A program made the position numbers and the translations under genes. Positions 16,405 through 24,041 of a stretch of 41,467 nt of DNA are shown here, in pieces (position 1 is the stretch's first letter; every line of letters begins with the position of its first letter). Under the pieces are notes generated by a model, which saw only the letters and a list, made by a program, of their open reading frames with translations, searched no databases and was not told where the DNA came from. Source of the stretch: an uncultured Mediterraneibacter sp. Its GTDB lineage: Bacteria; Bacillota; Clostridia; Lachnospirales; Lachnospiraceae. The stretch covers positions 1 through 41,467 of the forward strand of contig CALWDM010000023.1 of assembly GCA_944376695.1 (NCBI GenBank), given 5' to 3'.

Positions 16405-16688
16405 AAAAAAACGTCCTTATTGCTCTCACAATAAGGACGGATCTTTCCGTGGTACCACCTTAATTCACCAGAAGCCTGCTGAAGCGCTCCCGGTCTTATT
16501 CAGCACAATAACGCGCGCCACTCCGCCGCAGCCTACTCATCGCCCTGCCCTTCAGTCTCTTACGGCCATTTTCAGCGCGGAGCTCCGGGATGTATTCACT
16601 GATACCGTATCACGCGCCTCTCATCAGCCGGCAGCTTTCTGTTTTCACGGTTGTCTGCTACTTCTTCCCTTCACAGCCTGTATCGTAT
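16405..16688 (-). ncRNA. T-box riboswitch (tyrosine) of tyrS
   Basis: The leader carries the T-box core AAGGTGGTACCACGGAA (16445-16461), followed by a terminator with an 11-bp stem (16412-16422 with 16429-16439, CGTCCTTATTG/CAATAAGGACG) and seven U residues (16405-16411). The antiterminator would form through the T-box sequence when uncharged tRNA-Tyr binds. A UAC tyrosine codon at 16592-16594 in the context GUGAAUACA is the likely specifier on the 3' side of stem I. Between the terminator and the ribosome binding site (16308-16404) are two further short hairpins. Confidence 0.93.
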
Positions 16689-16694
16689 GAGGCA

Positions 16695-16723
16695 ATCTTA
16701 GCCCATCGTTTTGTATTTGTCAA
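16695..16723 (-). promoter_or_regulatory. tyrS T-box promoter
   Basis: Minus-strand -35 TTGACA (16718-16723) and -10 TAAGAT (16695-16700) with a 17-bp spacer. It lies inside the last codons of the upstream fusion gene, whose stop codon at 16698-16700 overlaps the -10 box. Confidence 0.8.
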
Positions 16724-19406
16724 GCGCTTTTTCGCGGCAAATCACGCCGCCCTGTTCCGGCGTTCCTGTTTTGTCCGCGATCTGGCGCGCCAGGTCGTTT
16801 GCAGCCTTCAGCGCCCGTGCTGTCTCCCTGTGCGCCAGCATCCTCTGCTCTTCATCCGCCGGGACCGCCGCTCCTGCATACATCGTCTTCTCCGGTCTCC
16901 GGAGATTTTCCACGACCGCCCTGTAGACTTCCTTCTGCTCCTCTGTAATTCTGTCAGAGGAGAGAAGATATTTTGCCTTGCACGCGTCGCGCACGCCCTG
17001 TCTGAACAGCTCCAGGCGCGGGGTGCTGTACACTGTGCTCTCCGCTGTATCTTCCGCGCCTCTTTCCGCCGGATACATATACCATCCGTCTCCCGGCTCC
17101 CAGTAACGGTATGTGGCGTCCCCGAACATATCATACAGGTAGTTGTCCCATGCCCAGCGCAGGAAACCGTCCGTCCCAAGAGTCAGAGAGTACCATGCCG
17201 TCCAGTAATTGTCCCCCGGATCACTGATCATGAAACTGCCCGGATAATTGCCCGTACATGTGTAGTATGTCGTCTTTAAGCCCTGCGCCCTGCGCTCCGC
17301 CGCCGCTTCCTTCATCAGTTCCACATCGCCTGCATTGTCCAGGTTGATGGAAATGTCGTCCACCCTCTTTAAAAACTCTCTCTCATGCAGGGATTCCGCA
17401 TTCATTGCAGAGGAGATCTTAAATCTCTTCCCGTCCCCGTTTGTCACGGATTCGATCACATCGACCGCTGGTTTGAGCAGGTCCAGGCCGCGCTCATCCA
17501 TAGAAATGTACGTAATGTCAAACCATCCCATTTCTTCGGAATGTTTCATGAAATCTGTAAGGAATATCGTCCACATCTCCCTGAATGCGTCCGTTCCCGG
17601 GAGAAAGACTTCTTTCTTTGTCTTACCTGACGCTTCGTCACAGTAAGCGATCTGGTTATTCCACGGCACAATGCTGTAGCATTTGATCTGTCCCTCTCCG
17701 TTTGCCGGATCCAGGATCCCCATCTCGATCTGGAAGCTGATCCATTTGTCATACCAGTCATAATCAAACTCCCATGTTCCGTCCTCTTTCTTTGTCCACC
17801 GGACCATAGACGGGTCGCCGTAGAAGGACTGATGGTTCCACGCCTCTTCCACGATATTTGCGGCGACGTCGCGGCCGCCCAGCTCTCTGTACGCCTGCAT
17901 GGAATCTTTCATCAGAGCAAAATGCTCCTCTGTAAAGTAGAAAGCTTCCGCGCTTTCATTGCAGATCCCCGTTCTGTTTCCATCTGCATCCACGCTCTCT
18001 TCCAGGCCAAGATAATAGTTTGCCACTGAGAATGGATGCTGCCAGATCTGTACTTCATACCCCACATCCCGCGCTGTCGGCTGTACCAGATTGATGACCT
18101 CAACCGTATATGTCAGCTCAAACGCCTGATCCAGTTCATCCGCTGTCACCCTCACCGTTCCGGTATATGTGCCCGCCGCAGTGTCCCCGGGGACAGCGAT
18201 CTGCACCCACGCGAACCGGACGTCATTTGCCTTCATATCTATTGCGCCGCCTTTATAGATGATATCCGGGTACTTCTTTTTTTGTCCCGCGGCATTTCTT
18301 CCTTCATTCGCCGTGACTTCCTTCAGCCATCTGATATCAATACTGTCTTTTGAAAGCGTCCTTCCGTCCTCTGTCTGAAGATCAGACGCTGTCACCTGTA
18401 CGTTGTGCACGTCTTGATTTGCAGCAATCACGATCCTGGAGTTGAGCTCATCCGCCTTCCATGCGGTTCCGCTGAATATGCTTCCGCTGCCGTCCCTGAG
18501 CGAATCATAATCTTCCCCCATGTCCAGGAGCTTCTCATCTCCCACATATGCGTTCATAACCGCCAGAGCGGGTCCCGCTGTGCCCTCTGCGTACGCGGCT
18601 CCCGCCTCATCTGCTGCCGGCTTTGCAGTCCCGCCTGTTCTCTCCGCGATAGCTTCTGACGCTGCGAGAGACATTTTCACAACACTGGCTTCTCTCACCT
18701 TTTCCGCCGCCGTGTGCCAGATCTCAAATTCACTGAGACCGGGGAGGCCCATAGGAACCCCCTCCCGCCGGAATTCCATCCGGCTGTCCACAACCTTTTT
18801 CCCAGACATATGGAACGATCGTACTCCGGTATACTCCGCCAGCTTCCCGATCACATCCGGCTCTATCCCGGCTCCTGCCAGTATATCCAGGCGCCCTCTG
18901 GCCCTGTCCGCAAGCTGCCTGAGAAGTTCCCTTCCCTCCCAGGCGGAACTCTTCTGCCCGCTCGTAAGGATAGTATCGATCCCGAGTGAAACACACTGCT
19001 CCAACGCCTCAAAAGGATCCCTGCATACGTCAAACGCCCGGTGCATGGTAACGCCGATTCCTCCGGCAGCCTTCACAAGCTCCTCCATCTGCTCCATATT
19101 CATCGTCCCGTCCGGATCCAGGATGCCGATAACCACACCGTCGGCCCCCAGGTCACGGAACATCTCCACCTCGTCCCTGAGTACACTGAATTCATATCCG
19201 TCATAACAAAAGTCTCCGAAACGCGGGCGCAGCAGCACCCTTACCTTTATATCCGTATTCCGCCTGACCTCCCGGAACAAAGCCGGCGACGGAGAAAGCC
19301 CGCCAATAACCAGCCCCGAACAAAGTTCGATCCTGTCCGCACCGCCCTCCTGGGCAGCAATTGCAGACTGGACACTGTCCGCACAGACCTCAAGTAAAAA
19401 AGACAT
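16698..19406 (-). CDS. CutC / GH123-like (DUF4091) glycosidase fusion protein
   Basis: A 902-residue two-part protein. Residues 1-245 are a complete CutC TIM barrel (LLEVCADSVQSAIAAQEGGADRIELCS, LLRPRFGDFCY, GVTMHRAFDV, ILAGAGI). Residues about 275-440 look like the beta-sandwich preceding GH123/DUF4091 catalytic domains, and 445-902 like the catalytic barrel: ITYISMDERG holds the Asp-Glu pair (637/638) expected for substrate-assisted hexosaminidases, and YYTCTGNYPGSF plus GTDGFLRWAWDNY are typical of the family. GH123 enzymes release N-acetylgalactosamine from glycans. There is no signal peptide, so it should act in the cytoplasm on imported sugars. RBS AAAGGAGCAGCT precedes ATG 19406. It follows nagB, supporting an amino-sugar role. 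CutC was first named for copper handling, but that link is weak. Confidence 0.82.
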   Translation of the reverse strand: MSFLLEVCADSVQSAIAAQEGGADRIELCSGLVIGGLSPSPALFREVRRNTDIKVRVLLRPRFGDFCYDGYEFSVLRDEVEMFRDLGADGVVIGILDPDGTMNMEQMEELVKAAGGIGVTMHRAFDVCRDPFEALEQCVSLGIDTILTSGQKSSAWEGRELLRQLADRARGRLDILAGAGIEPDVIGKLAEYTGVRSFHMSGKKVVDSRMEFRREGVPMGLPGLSEFEIWHTAAEKVREASVVKMSLAASEAIAERTGGTAKPAADEAGAAYAEGTAGPALAVMNAYVGDEKLLDMGEDYDSLRDGSGSIFSGTAWKADELNSRIVIAANQDVHNVQVTASDLQTEDGRTLSKDSIDIRWLKEVTANEGRNAAGQKKKYPDIIYKGGAIDMKANDVRFAWVQIAVPGDTAAGTYTGTVRVTADELDQAFELTYTVEVINLVQPTARDVGYEVQIWQHPFSVANYYLGLEESVDADGNRTGICNESAEAFYFTEEHFALMKDSMQAYRELGGRDVAANIVEEAWNHQSFYGDPSMVRWTKKEDGTWEFDYDWYDKWISFQIEMGILDPANGEGQIKCYSIVPWNNQIAYCDEASGKTKKEVFLPGTDAFREMWTIFLTDFMKHSEEMGWFDITYISMDERGLDLLKPAVDVIESVTNGDGKRFKISSAMNAESLHEREFLKRVDDISINLDNAGDVELMKEAAAERRAQGLKTTYYTCTGNYPGSFMISDPGDNYWTAWYSLTLGTDGFLRWAWDNYLYDMFGDATYRYWEPGDGWYMYPAERGAEDTAESTVYSTPRLELFRQGVRDACKAKYLLSSDRITEEQKEVYRAVVENLRRPEKTMYAGAAVPADEEQRMLAHRETARALKAANDLARQIADKTGTPEQGGVICREKALDKYKTMG

Positions 19407-19439
19407 AGCTGCTCCTTTCAGAATATTCTGACGATATTG

Positions 19440-19485
19440 GCAAAAGGGGTCAGACCCCTCTTAAGAGGGGTCTGACCCCTTTTGC
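19440..19485. repeat. Perfect 46-bp palindrome, REP-like / terminator
   Basis: Two perfect 23-bp arms meet at TTAA; the core is AGGGGTCAGACCCCT on one arm and its mirror on the other. It lies 26 bp after the nagB stop and 34 bp before the start of the fusion gene. On the minus strand the outer arm ends CCCCTTTTGC, so it can work as a weak intrinsic terminator of nagB. GGGGTCAGACCCC-type palindromes occur as scattered repeats in many bacterial genomes, so a REP-like or small mobile origin is likely. A further 12-bp palindrome CAGAATATTCTG (19419-19430) follows just before the ribosome binding site of the fusion gene. Confidence 0.85.
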
Positions 19486-19510
19486 TTCCATTTTCAGACT
19501 ACTCTCCAAA

Positions 19511-20245
19511 TTATCTCGGAATCTTAGACAACGCAGCGCTGTCTCCTACAATTACAACATCATTGTGCAGCTGAAGTATCGACGCCGGGACTTCCGGCGT
19601 TACCGGACCGAAGAACGCCTTTGCCACGATATCTGCCTTTGCCTCTCCGTTTACGATGAGAAGGATTTTCTTTGCTTTCATGATCGTTCCGATCCCCATT
19701 GTATACGCCTGTCTCGGCACGTCATCCGCAGAGGCGAAAAATCTCTTATTCGCCTCGATCGTACTCTCTGTCAGGTCTACGCAGTGCGTCGTCTGCGCAA
19801 AGGAGCTGTCCGGCTCGTTGAATCCGATATGTCCGTTGTGTCCCAGCCCGAGGAGCTGGATATCGACGCCGCCCATAGACTCGATCAGCGCTTCATATCT
19901 TGCGCACTCCTTATCCGCGTCCGGCTCTGTGCCGTCCGGCACATTTGTGTTCTCCGGTTTAATATTCACACGGTCAAACAGATGCTCATGCATGAAATAA
20001 TAGTAGCTCTGGTCATTGTCACGGGTCAGCCCTCTGTACTCGTCCAGGTTGACTGTCTTTACTTCCGAAAAATCAAGATCTCCTTTTTCATACCATTCTA
20101 CGAGCTGGTCATATGTCCCGACCGGCGTGGAACCCGTAGCCAGACCAAGCACACAGTCCGGCTTCAGGATCACCTGCGCGGAAAGGATATTCGCGGCTTT
20201 CCTGCTCATTTCCTGATAGTCTTTTGCTTCATAGATCTTCATCAT
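19511..20245 (-). CDS. nagB: Glucosamine-6-phosphate deaminase
   Basis: A 244-residue NagB that converts glucosamine-6-phosphate to fructose-6-phosphate and ammonia, the entry of amino sugars into glycolysis. GLATGSTPVGTYDQLV (34-49) binds phosphate, NLDEYRGL holds the catalytic Asp (68), and GLGHNGHIGFNEP (133-145) holds the His/Glu pair (139/144). Length fits the monomeric or non-allosteric Gram-positive type (about 240; the E. coli enzyme is 266). The ATG at 20245 follows GAGGAGGAAGAGAAT. It is followed by the palindrome at 19440 and the CutC/GH123-like gene. nagA is not in the window. Confidence 0.96.
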   Translation of the reverse strand: MMKIYEAKDYQEMSRKAANILSAQVILKPDCVLGLATGSTPVGTYDQLVEWYEKGDLDFSEVKTVNLDEYRGLTRDNDQSYYYFMHEHLFDRVNIKPENTNVPDGTEPDADKECARYEALIESMGGVDIQLLGLGHNGHIGFNEPDSSFAQTTHCVDLTESTIEANKRFFASADDVPRQAYTMGIGTIMKAKKILLIVNGEAKADIVAKAFFGPVTPEVPASILQLHNDVVIVGDSAALSKIPR

Positions 20246-20298
20246 ATTCTCTTCCTCCTCAAATCATATATTCGCCGCGGAAGGCACGCAGGACAGAT

Positions 20299-20355
20299 AA
20301 AAAACCAGATTTCCGAAGCATAAAGTCAGACCTTATTACTTGAAAATCTGGTTTT
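20299..20355 (-). terminator. Terminator hairpin in the truA-nagB gap (possible nagB attenuator)
   Basis: Stem AAAACCAGATTT (20344-20355) with AAATCTGGTTTT (20301-20312), extended by an inner imperfect stem, followed on the minus strand by TTTTTTATC. It lies downstream of a strong promoter (20394-20422) and upstream of nagB, so it may act inside the nagB leader as an attenuator, or simply end the truA transcript. Confidence 0.75.
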
Positions 20356-20393
20356 GTCTTCCCTCGTAACATCCCAGTGATATTATTAAAATT

Positions 20394-20422
20394 ATAGTAA
20401 CAATCCATTGGATAAATGTCAA
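20394..20422 (-). promoter_or_regulatory. Promoter ahead of nagB
   Basis: Minus-strand -35 TTGACA (20417-20422, overlapping the truA stop) and -10 TACTAT (20394-20399) with a 17-bp spacer; an overlapping TATAAT at 20391-20396 gives a less usual 20-bp spacer. The leader to nagB is about 140 nt and contains the terminator at 20299-20355. Confidence 0.7.
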
Positions 20423-21267
20423 GAAGAACAAATCTTTCTCCCTGTGTTCTCCCCGATGCTCTCCCCTGTGTTTTCTCCGCTGTCCGGCGCAGTCTCCCCA
20501 TACTCTATCCCCACCAGAGTCAGCCCCTGGGGCGGGGCCGTCACCCCTGCCTTCGTCCGGTCCTTCTCCTCCAGCATCCGTTCCACTTCCCCGGGTTCAA
20601 AATATCCTCTTCCCACGCCCGCCAGCGTGCCTGCGATGATGCGGACCATATTGTAAAGGAATCCGTTTCCCCGGACCCGGATCGTAAACAAGTCTCCCGA
20701 CTGCTCCACCTCCAGTTCATAAATGGTCCGCACAGTGTCCTCCACCGTAGTCTGCGCGCTGCAAAAACTCTTAAAATCATGGGTGCCCTTCAGATAATCC
20801 GCAGCCCGGCGCATCCGTTCCAGACTGAGCGGAAAAGGGACAAAATAAGTATCCCTGCGCCTCACCGGATCGGGGAACTCCCTGTTCAGTATCCGGTACT
20901 CATAAGTCTTCACAGACACGCACTTCCTCGGATGCCATCCCGCCGGTACCTCCTCGGATCTCACCACTACTACATCTTCCGGAAGCAGCGCGTTTACCGC
21001 ATAGGCGATCCTCTCTGCCGGTATCCTGGTATCAGTATCAAACACAGCCACATTTCCACGGGCATGGACGCCCGCGTCCGTGCGGCTCGCCCCGGTCACA
21101 GTGATCTTCTCCCCGGTCAGCCGGGACAGCGCCTGATTGAGCACTTCTTCCACTGTCACGCCGTTTTTCTGGATCTGCCATCCGCAGTAATCCGTGCCGT
21201 CATAGGCAACTGTCAGTTTGATCCTCCTCGTGATCCCCTTCTTGATCCCCTTCTTGATACCCTTCAT
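20419..21267 (-). CDS. truA: tRNA pseudouridine(38-40) synthase
   Basis: A 282-residue TruA, which makes pseudouridine at positions 38-40 of tRNA anticodon arms. The catalytic Asp (64) lies in GASRTDAGVHARGNVAVF; LTVAYDGTDYCGWQIQ and RGNGFLYNMVRIIAGTL are conserved. ATG 21267 was chosen because GGAGGGTGTT precedes it; a longer frame to 21417 would run into ecfT. The N-terminus is odd: three near-perfect 12-bp repeats of ATCAAGAAGGGG encode KGIKKGIKKGI before the conserved start of the domain. The C-terminal 25 residues (GENTGESIGENTG) form a low-complexity tail absent from standard TruA (about 245-260). It follows the ecf genes, as in many Firmicutes. Confidence 0.95.
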   Translation of the reverse strand: MKGIKKGIKKGITRRIKLTVAYDGTDYCGWQIQKNGVTVEEVLNQALSRLTGEKITVTGASRTDAGVHARGNVAVFDTDTRIPAERIAYAVNALLPEDVVVVRSEEVPAGWHPRKCVSVKTYEYRILNREFPDPVRRRDTYFVPFPLSLERMRRAADYLKGTHDFKSFCSAQTTVEDTVRTIYELEVEQSGDLFTIRVRGNGFLYNMVRIIAGTLAGVGRGYFEPGEVERMLEEKDRTKAGVTAPPQGLTLVGIEYGETAPDSGENTGESIGENTGRKICSS

Positions 21268-21290
21268 AACACCCTCCATTTTCTCTGTGT

Positions 21291-21337
21291 ATAAAACATG
21301 AGATGCGATAGCTCCGCAGCTCCGGACCACGCATCTC
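21291..21337 (-). terminator. Weak terminator between ecfT and truA
   Basis: Stem GAGATGCG/CGCATCTC (21300-21307 with 21330-21337) with a GC-rich inner part, followed on the minus strand by ATGTTTTATAC. The short T-run suggests partial termination or an mRNA-processing hairpin. Confidence 0.45.
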
Positions 21338-21358
21338 AGACAACGCTCTGGCTGTTCA

Positions 21359-22183
21359 TCAGAATATCCATAATTTAAAATCTGCAAATCTTCCTGCCGC
21401 GAAAGCAGCCGCCACATAGACCACGGTGATAATATAAGTCATCCTGTCCCGCGCTTTATATTTCAGCGGCTTCATCTTCGTGCGCCCCTCTCCGCCATGA
21501 TAGCATCTCGCCTCCATGGCCATCGCCAGGTCATTTGCCCGGCGGAATGCGGAGACAAACAGCGGTACAAGAATGGGGATCATCGCCTTCGCCCTCTGGA
21601 TGATATTCCCGCTCTCAAAATCCGCTCCCCTTGCCATCTGGGCCTTCATGATCTTGTCCGTCTCCTCCAGAAGAATCGGGATGAACCGGAGAGCGATGGA
21701 CATCATCATCGCCACCTCATGCACCGGGATATTAACTTTATTCAGCGGATGGAGAAGTTTTTCCATCCCGTCGGTCAGCCCGTTGGGCGAAGTCGTAAAC
21801 GTCATGATCGAAGAACCCGCCACCAGGTACATCAGTCTCACAGCCATGAAAACAGAGGTCCGCAGTCCGTTTTCCGTGATCGTAAAGATCCAGAAATGCA
21901 CCAGCCTTCCCCCCCCCTGGGTGAGGAACAGATTCATTGCCACAGTGAACAGCAGCAGAATAACTATGGGTTTCAACCCTTTCACTATGTATTTCAGAGG
22001 TACTTCTGACAGCCGAATGACCGCGCCAAGAAAGACCGTCGCGATCACATATCCGGCCAGGCTGTTCTGGATAAACAAAGACACAAGAAAAAGCAGGGTG
22101 CATACGATCTTCACCCTGGGGTCCAGTCTGTGTATCCTGCTCTCTGCCGGGTAATACTGCCCGATCGTGATATCTCTTATCAT
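21359..22183 (-). CDS. ecfT: ECF transporter transmembrane coupling protein
   Basis: A 274-residue EcfT, the membrane scaffold of group II energy-coupling factor transporters that import vitamins and micronutrients through exchangeable S components. It has about six hydrophobic segments and the two cytoplasmic coupling motifs with Ala-Arg cores, AQMARGADFE and AMEARCYHGG, that contact the ATPases. The ATG at 22183 overlaps the ecfA2 stop by four bases (ATGA), so translation is coupled. No S-component gene is in the window, as expected for a shared ECF module. Confidence 0.95.
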   Translation of the reverse strand: MIRDITIGQYYPAESRIHRLDPRVKIVCTLLFLVSLFIQNSLAGYVIATVFLGAVIRLSEVPLKYIVKGLKPIVILLLFTVAMNLFLTQGGGRLVHFWIFTITENGLRTSVFMAVRLMYLVAGSSIMTFTTSPNGLTDGMEKLLHPLNKVNIPVHEVAMMMSIALRFIPILLEETDKIMKAQMARGADFESGNIIQRAKAMIPILVPLFVSAFRRANDLAMAMEARCYHGGEGRTKMKPLKYKARDRMTYIITVVYVAAAFAAGRFADFKLWIF

Positions 22184-23025
22184 GACAAGCTCCTCATTAT
22201 CTCATCCGCCGCCTCTTCGATCGTCGTAGCGTCCGGCGAGAGGTCAAAGCCCCTCTCCTTTAAGTCATGCATCACGTAAGTCACCTGCGGCGCCGCCAGA
22301 CCTACCTTCTCCAGCTCTTTACAGTGACGGAACACCTCCCGGGGAGCGCCGTCCAGCATCTTCTCCCCCCGGTTCATCACAATAATGCGCTCTACATATC
22401 TCGCCACATCTTCCATACTGTGGGACACAAGGATGACCGTCATCCCGGTCTCCTTATGGAGCCTCTCAACCTGGTCCAGGATCTCGTCCCGCCCCTTCGG
22501 GTCCAGTCCTGCCGTCGGCTCGTCCAGCACAAGCACCTTCGGGCGCATGGCCAGGACTCCGGCGATCGCCACGCGGCGTTTCTGCCCTCCGGACAGCTCA
22601 AAGGGCGACTGTCTGTAATACTTCTCAGGGAATCCCACCAGAGCCAGTGCCTCTTTTGCCCGCTCTTCGCACTCTTCCTGAGTAAGTCCCTGATTCTTCG
22701 GCCCAAAGCACACATCGCTCAGGACATCCACCTCAAAAAGCTGATGCTCCGGGTACTGAAAGACCAGGCCGACCTGGCTGCGCAGCCAGCGCATGTCATA
22801 CCCCTCTTCGTAAATATTCTTCCCTTCGTACAGGAGCCTGCCCGAAGCCGCCCTGACAAGCCCGTTCAGGTGCTGGATCAGAGTGGACTTCCCGGAGCCT
22901 GTATGCCCGATGATCCCCACAAACTGTCCCTGGGGAATCACAAGACTCACATCCTTAAGCGCCTGTTTCTCATAGGCAGTCCCAGGGCTGTATACATAAT
23001 TGATATGTTCTAACGCAATCGACAT
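22180..23025 (-). CDS. ecfA2: ECF transporter ATPase A2 (A')
   Basis: A 281-residue ABC ATPase of the ECF module. Walker A is GHTGSGKST, the Q-loop is FQYPEHQLF, the signature is ELSGGQKRRVAIAG, and Walker B is VLVLDEPTAGLDP. The C-terminal extension (about 235-281) is typical of the ECF ATPases. It overlaps the end of ecfA1 by 16 bases and the start of ecfT by four. It would form a heterodimer with EcfA1. Confidence 0.95.
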   Translation of the reverse strand: MSIALEHINYVYSPGTAYEKQALKDVSLVIPQGQFVGIIGHTGSGKSTLIQHLNGLVRAASGRLLYEGKNIYEEGYDMRWLRSQVGLVFQYPEHQLFEVDVLSDVCFGPKNQGLTQEECEERAKEALALVGFPEKYYRQSPFELSGGQKRRVAIAGVLAMRPKVLVLDEPTAGLDPKGRDEILDQVERLHKETGMTVILVSHSMEDVARYVERIIVMNRGEKMLDGAPREVFRHCKELEKVGLAAPQVTYVMHDLKERGFDLSPDATTIEEAADEIMRSLS

Positions 23026-23861
23026 AATGCCTCCACCAGTTCTTCTCTCCGCAGGATCCCCCCCGGAATCTCCAGTCCCCGTCTCCGCAGCTCCTCCGCC
23101 AGCATCGTCACCTGGGGCACATCCATCCGGTACGATTTCAGCTCCTCCACCCTGCTGAAGATCTCCCTGGGCGTGCCATGCATAACAATATGCCCGCCGT
23201 CCATGACAAACACCTGATCCGCGTCAATGACCTCTTCCATATAATGTGTGATCAGGATCACTGTGACCTTCTTCTCTTTCCTCAGCTTCTCCACCGCGCG
23301 GATGACCTCTTTCCTTCCATTTGGGTCCAGCATCGCCGTGGGCTCGTCCAGCACGATGCACTTCGGCTCCATGGCGATCACTCCCGCGATGGCCACGCGC
23401 TGCTTCTGCCCGCCGGAGAGTTTGTTCGGAGACGCCTTGCGGTACTCGATCATTCCCACAGAGCGCAGGCTGTCCTCCACCCGCTTCCAGATCTCTTCCG
23501 TAGGCACACCCAGATTCTCCGGGCCAAAACCCACATCCTCTTCCACCACAGTCCCGATGATCTGATTGTCCGGATTCTGAAAGACCATGCCCGCAGTCTG
23601 CCGCACATTCCACAGCTCTGCCGGGTCTTTCGTGTCCCGTCCGTCCACCCACATCGTTCCGCCTGTCGGCACGAGGATCGCGTTCATATGCTTCGCCAGC
23701 GTGGACTTGCCGGAGCCGTTGTGACCAAGCACCGCAACAAAAGAGCCCTGGGGAATATCGATATCCACGCCGTCGATCGCGCGGTTGGTACCCACAATAT
23801 TTCCGTCTTCGTCGCGCCTGTCATATTCATAGATCAGTTTCTCTGCGTGGATCATTTCCAT
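23010..23861 (-). CDS. ecfA1: ECF transporter ATPase A1
   Basis: A 283-residue ABC ATPase, partner of EcfA2. Walker A is GHNGSGKST, the Q-loop region is VFQNPDNQI, the signature is KLSGGQKQRVAIAG, and Walker B is CIVLDEPTAMLDP. The ATG at 23861 (MEMIHAEKLIYEY) has GGAGG 12 bases upstream; the next Met (23855) is also possible. A longer frame from 23936 would start almost at the transcription start and is unlike the family. It is first in the operon ecfA1-ecfA2-ecfT-(truA). rplQ, the usual upstream neighbour, is absent. Confidence 0.93.
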   Translation of the reverse strand: MEMIHAEKLIYEYDRRDEDGNIVGTNRAIDGVDIDIPQGSFVAVLGHNGSGKSTLAKHMNAILVPTGGTMWVDGRDTKDPAELWNVRQTAGMVFQNPDNQIIGTVVEEDVGFGPENLGVPTEEIWKRVEDSLRSVGMIEYRKASPNKLSGGQKQRVAIAGVIAMEPKCIVLDEPTAMLDPNGRKEVIRAVEKLRKEKKVTVILITHYMEEVIDADQVFVMDGGHIVMHGTPREIFSRVEELKSYRMDVPQVTMLAEELRRRGLEIPGGILRREELVEALCRLR

Positions 23862-23945
23862 CGGCTCTTCTGTCCTCCATTCACGGTCTGCGGCTGCCGG
23901 CATATCCGATCTGTCCGCCCGGCAGTCCCGGCCCATATGGTCTCT

Positions 23946-23974
23946 ATTTTACGGCATGAATCTGTATTTTGCAA
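23946..23974 (-). promoter_or_regulatory. ecfA1 operon promoter
   Basis: Minus-strand -35 TTGCAA (23969-23974) and -10 TAAAAT (23946-23951) with a 17-bp spacer. Start near 23939 gives a leader of about 78 nt. This shows that the ecf genes have their own promoter here. Confidence 0.72.
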
Positions 23975-24041
23975 GCCCCGTCCTTTTCCCGGTGTTTTCC
24001 CCTGCAGCTTCGCTGATCCCGGCCGATTTCCGGGCGCTTCC

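Noticed and set aside
16308-16406. Upstream extension of tyrS (33 extra residues)
   Set aside because: It would start inside the T-box terminator, lacks a ribosome binding site, and the family begins at MGIYEELQ.
16698-19406. CutC and glycosidase parts as two separate genes
   Set aside because: No stop, start or ribosome binding site is present near residues 245-285; the frame is continuous.
20259-20501. An 80-codon frame in the truA-nagB gap
   Set aside because: It overlaps truA, the nagB promoter and the terminator hairpin, and resembles no protein family.
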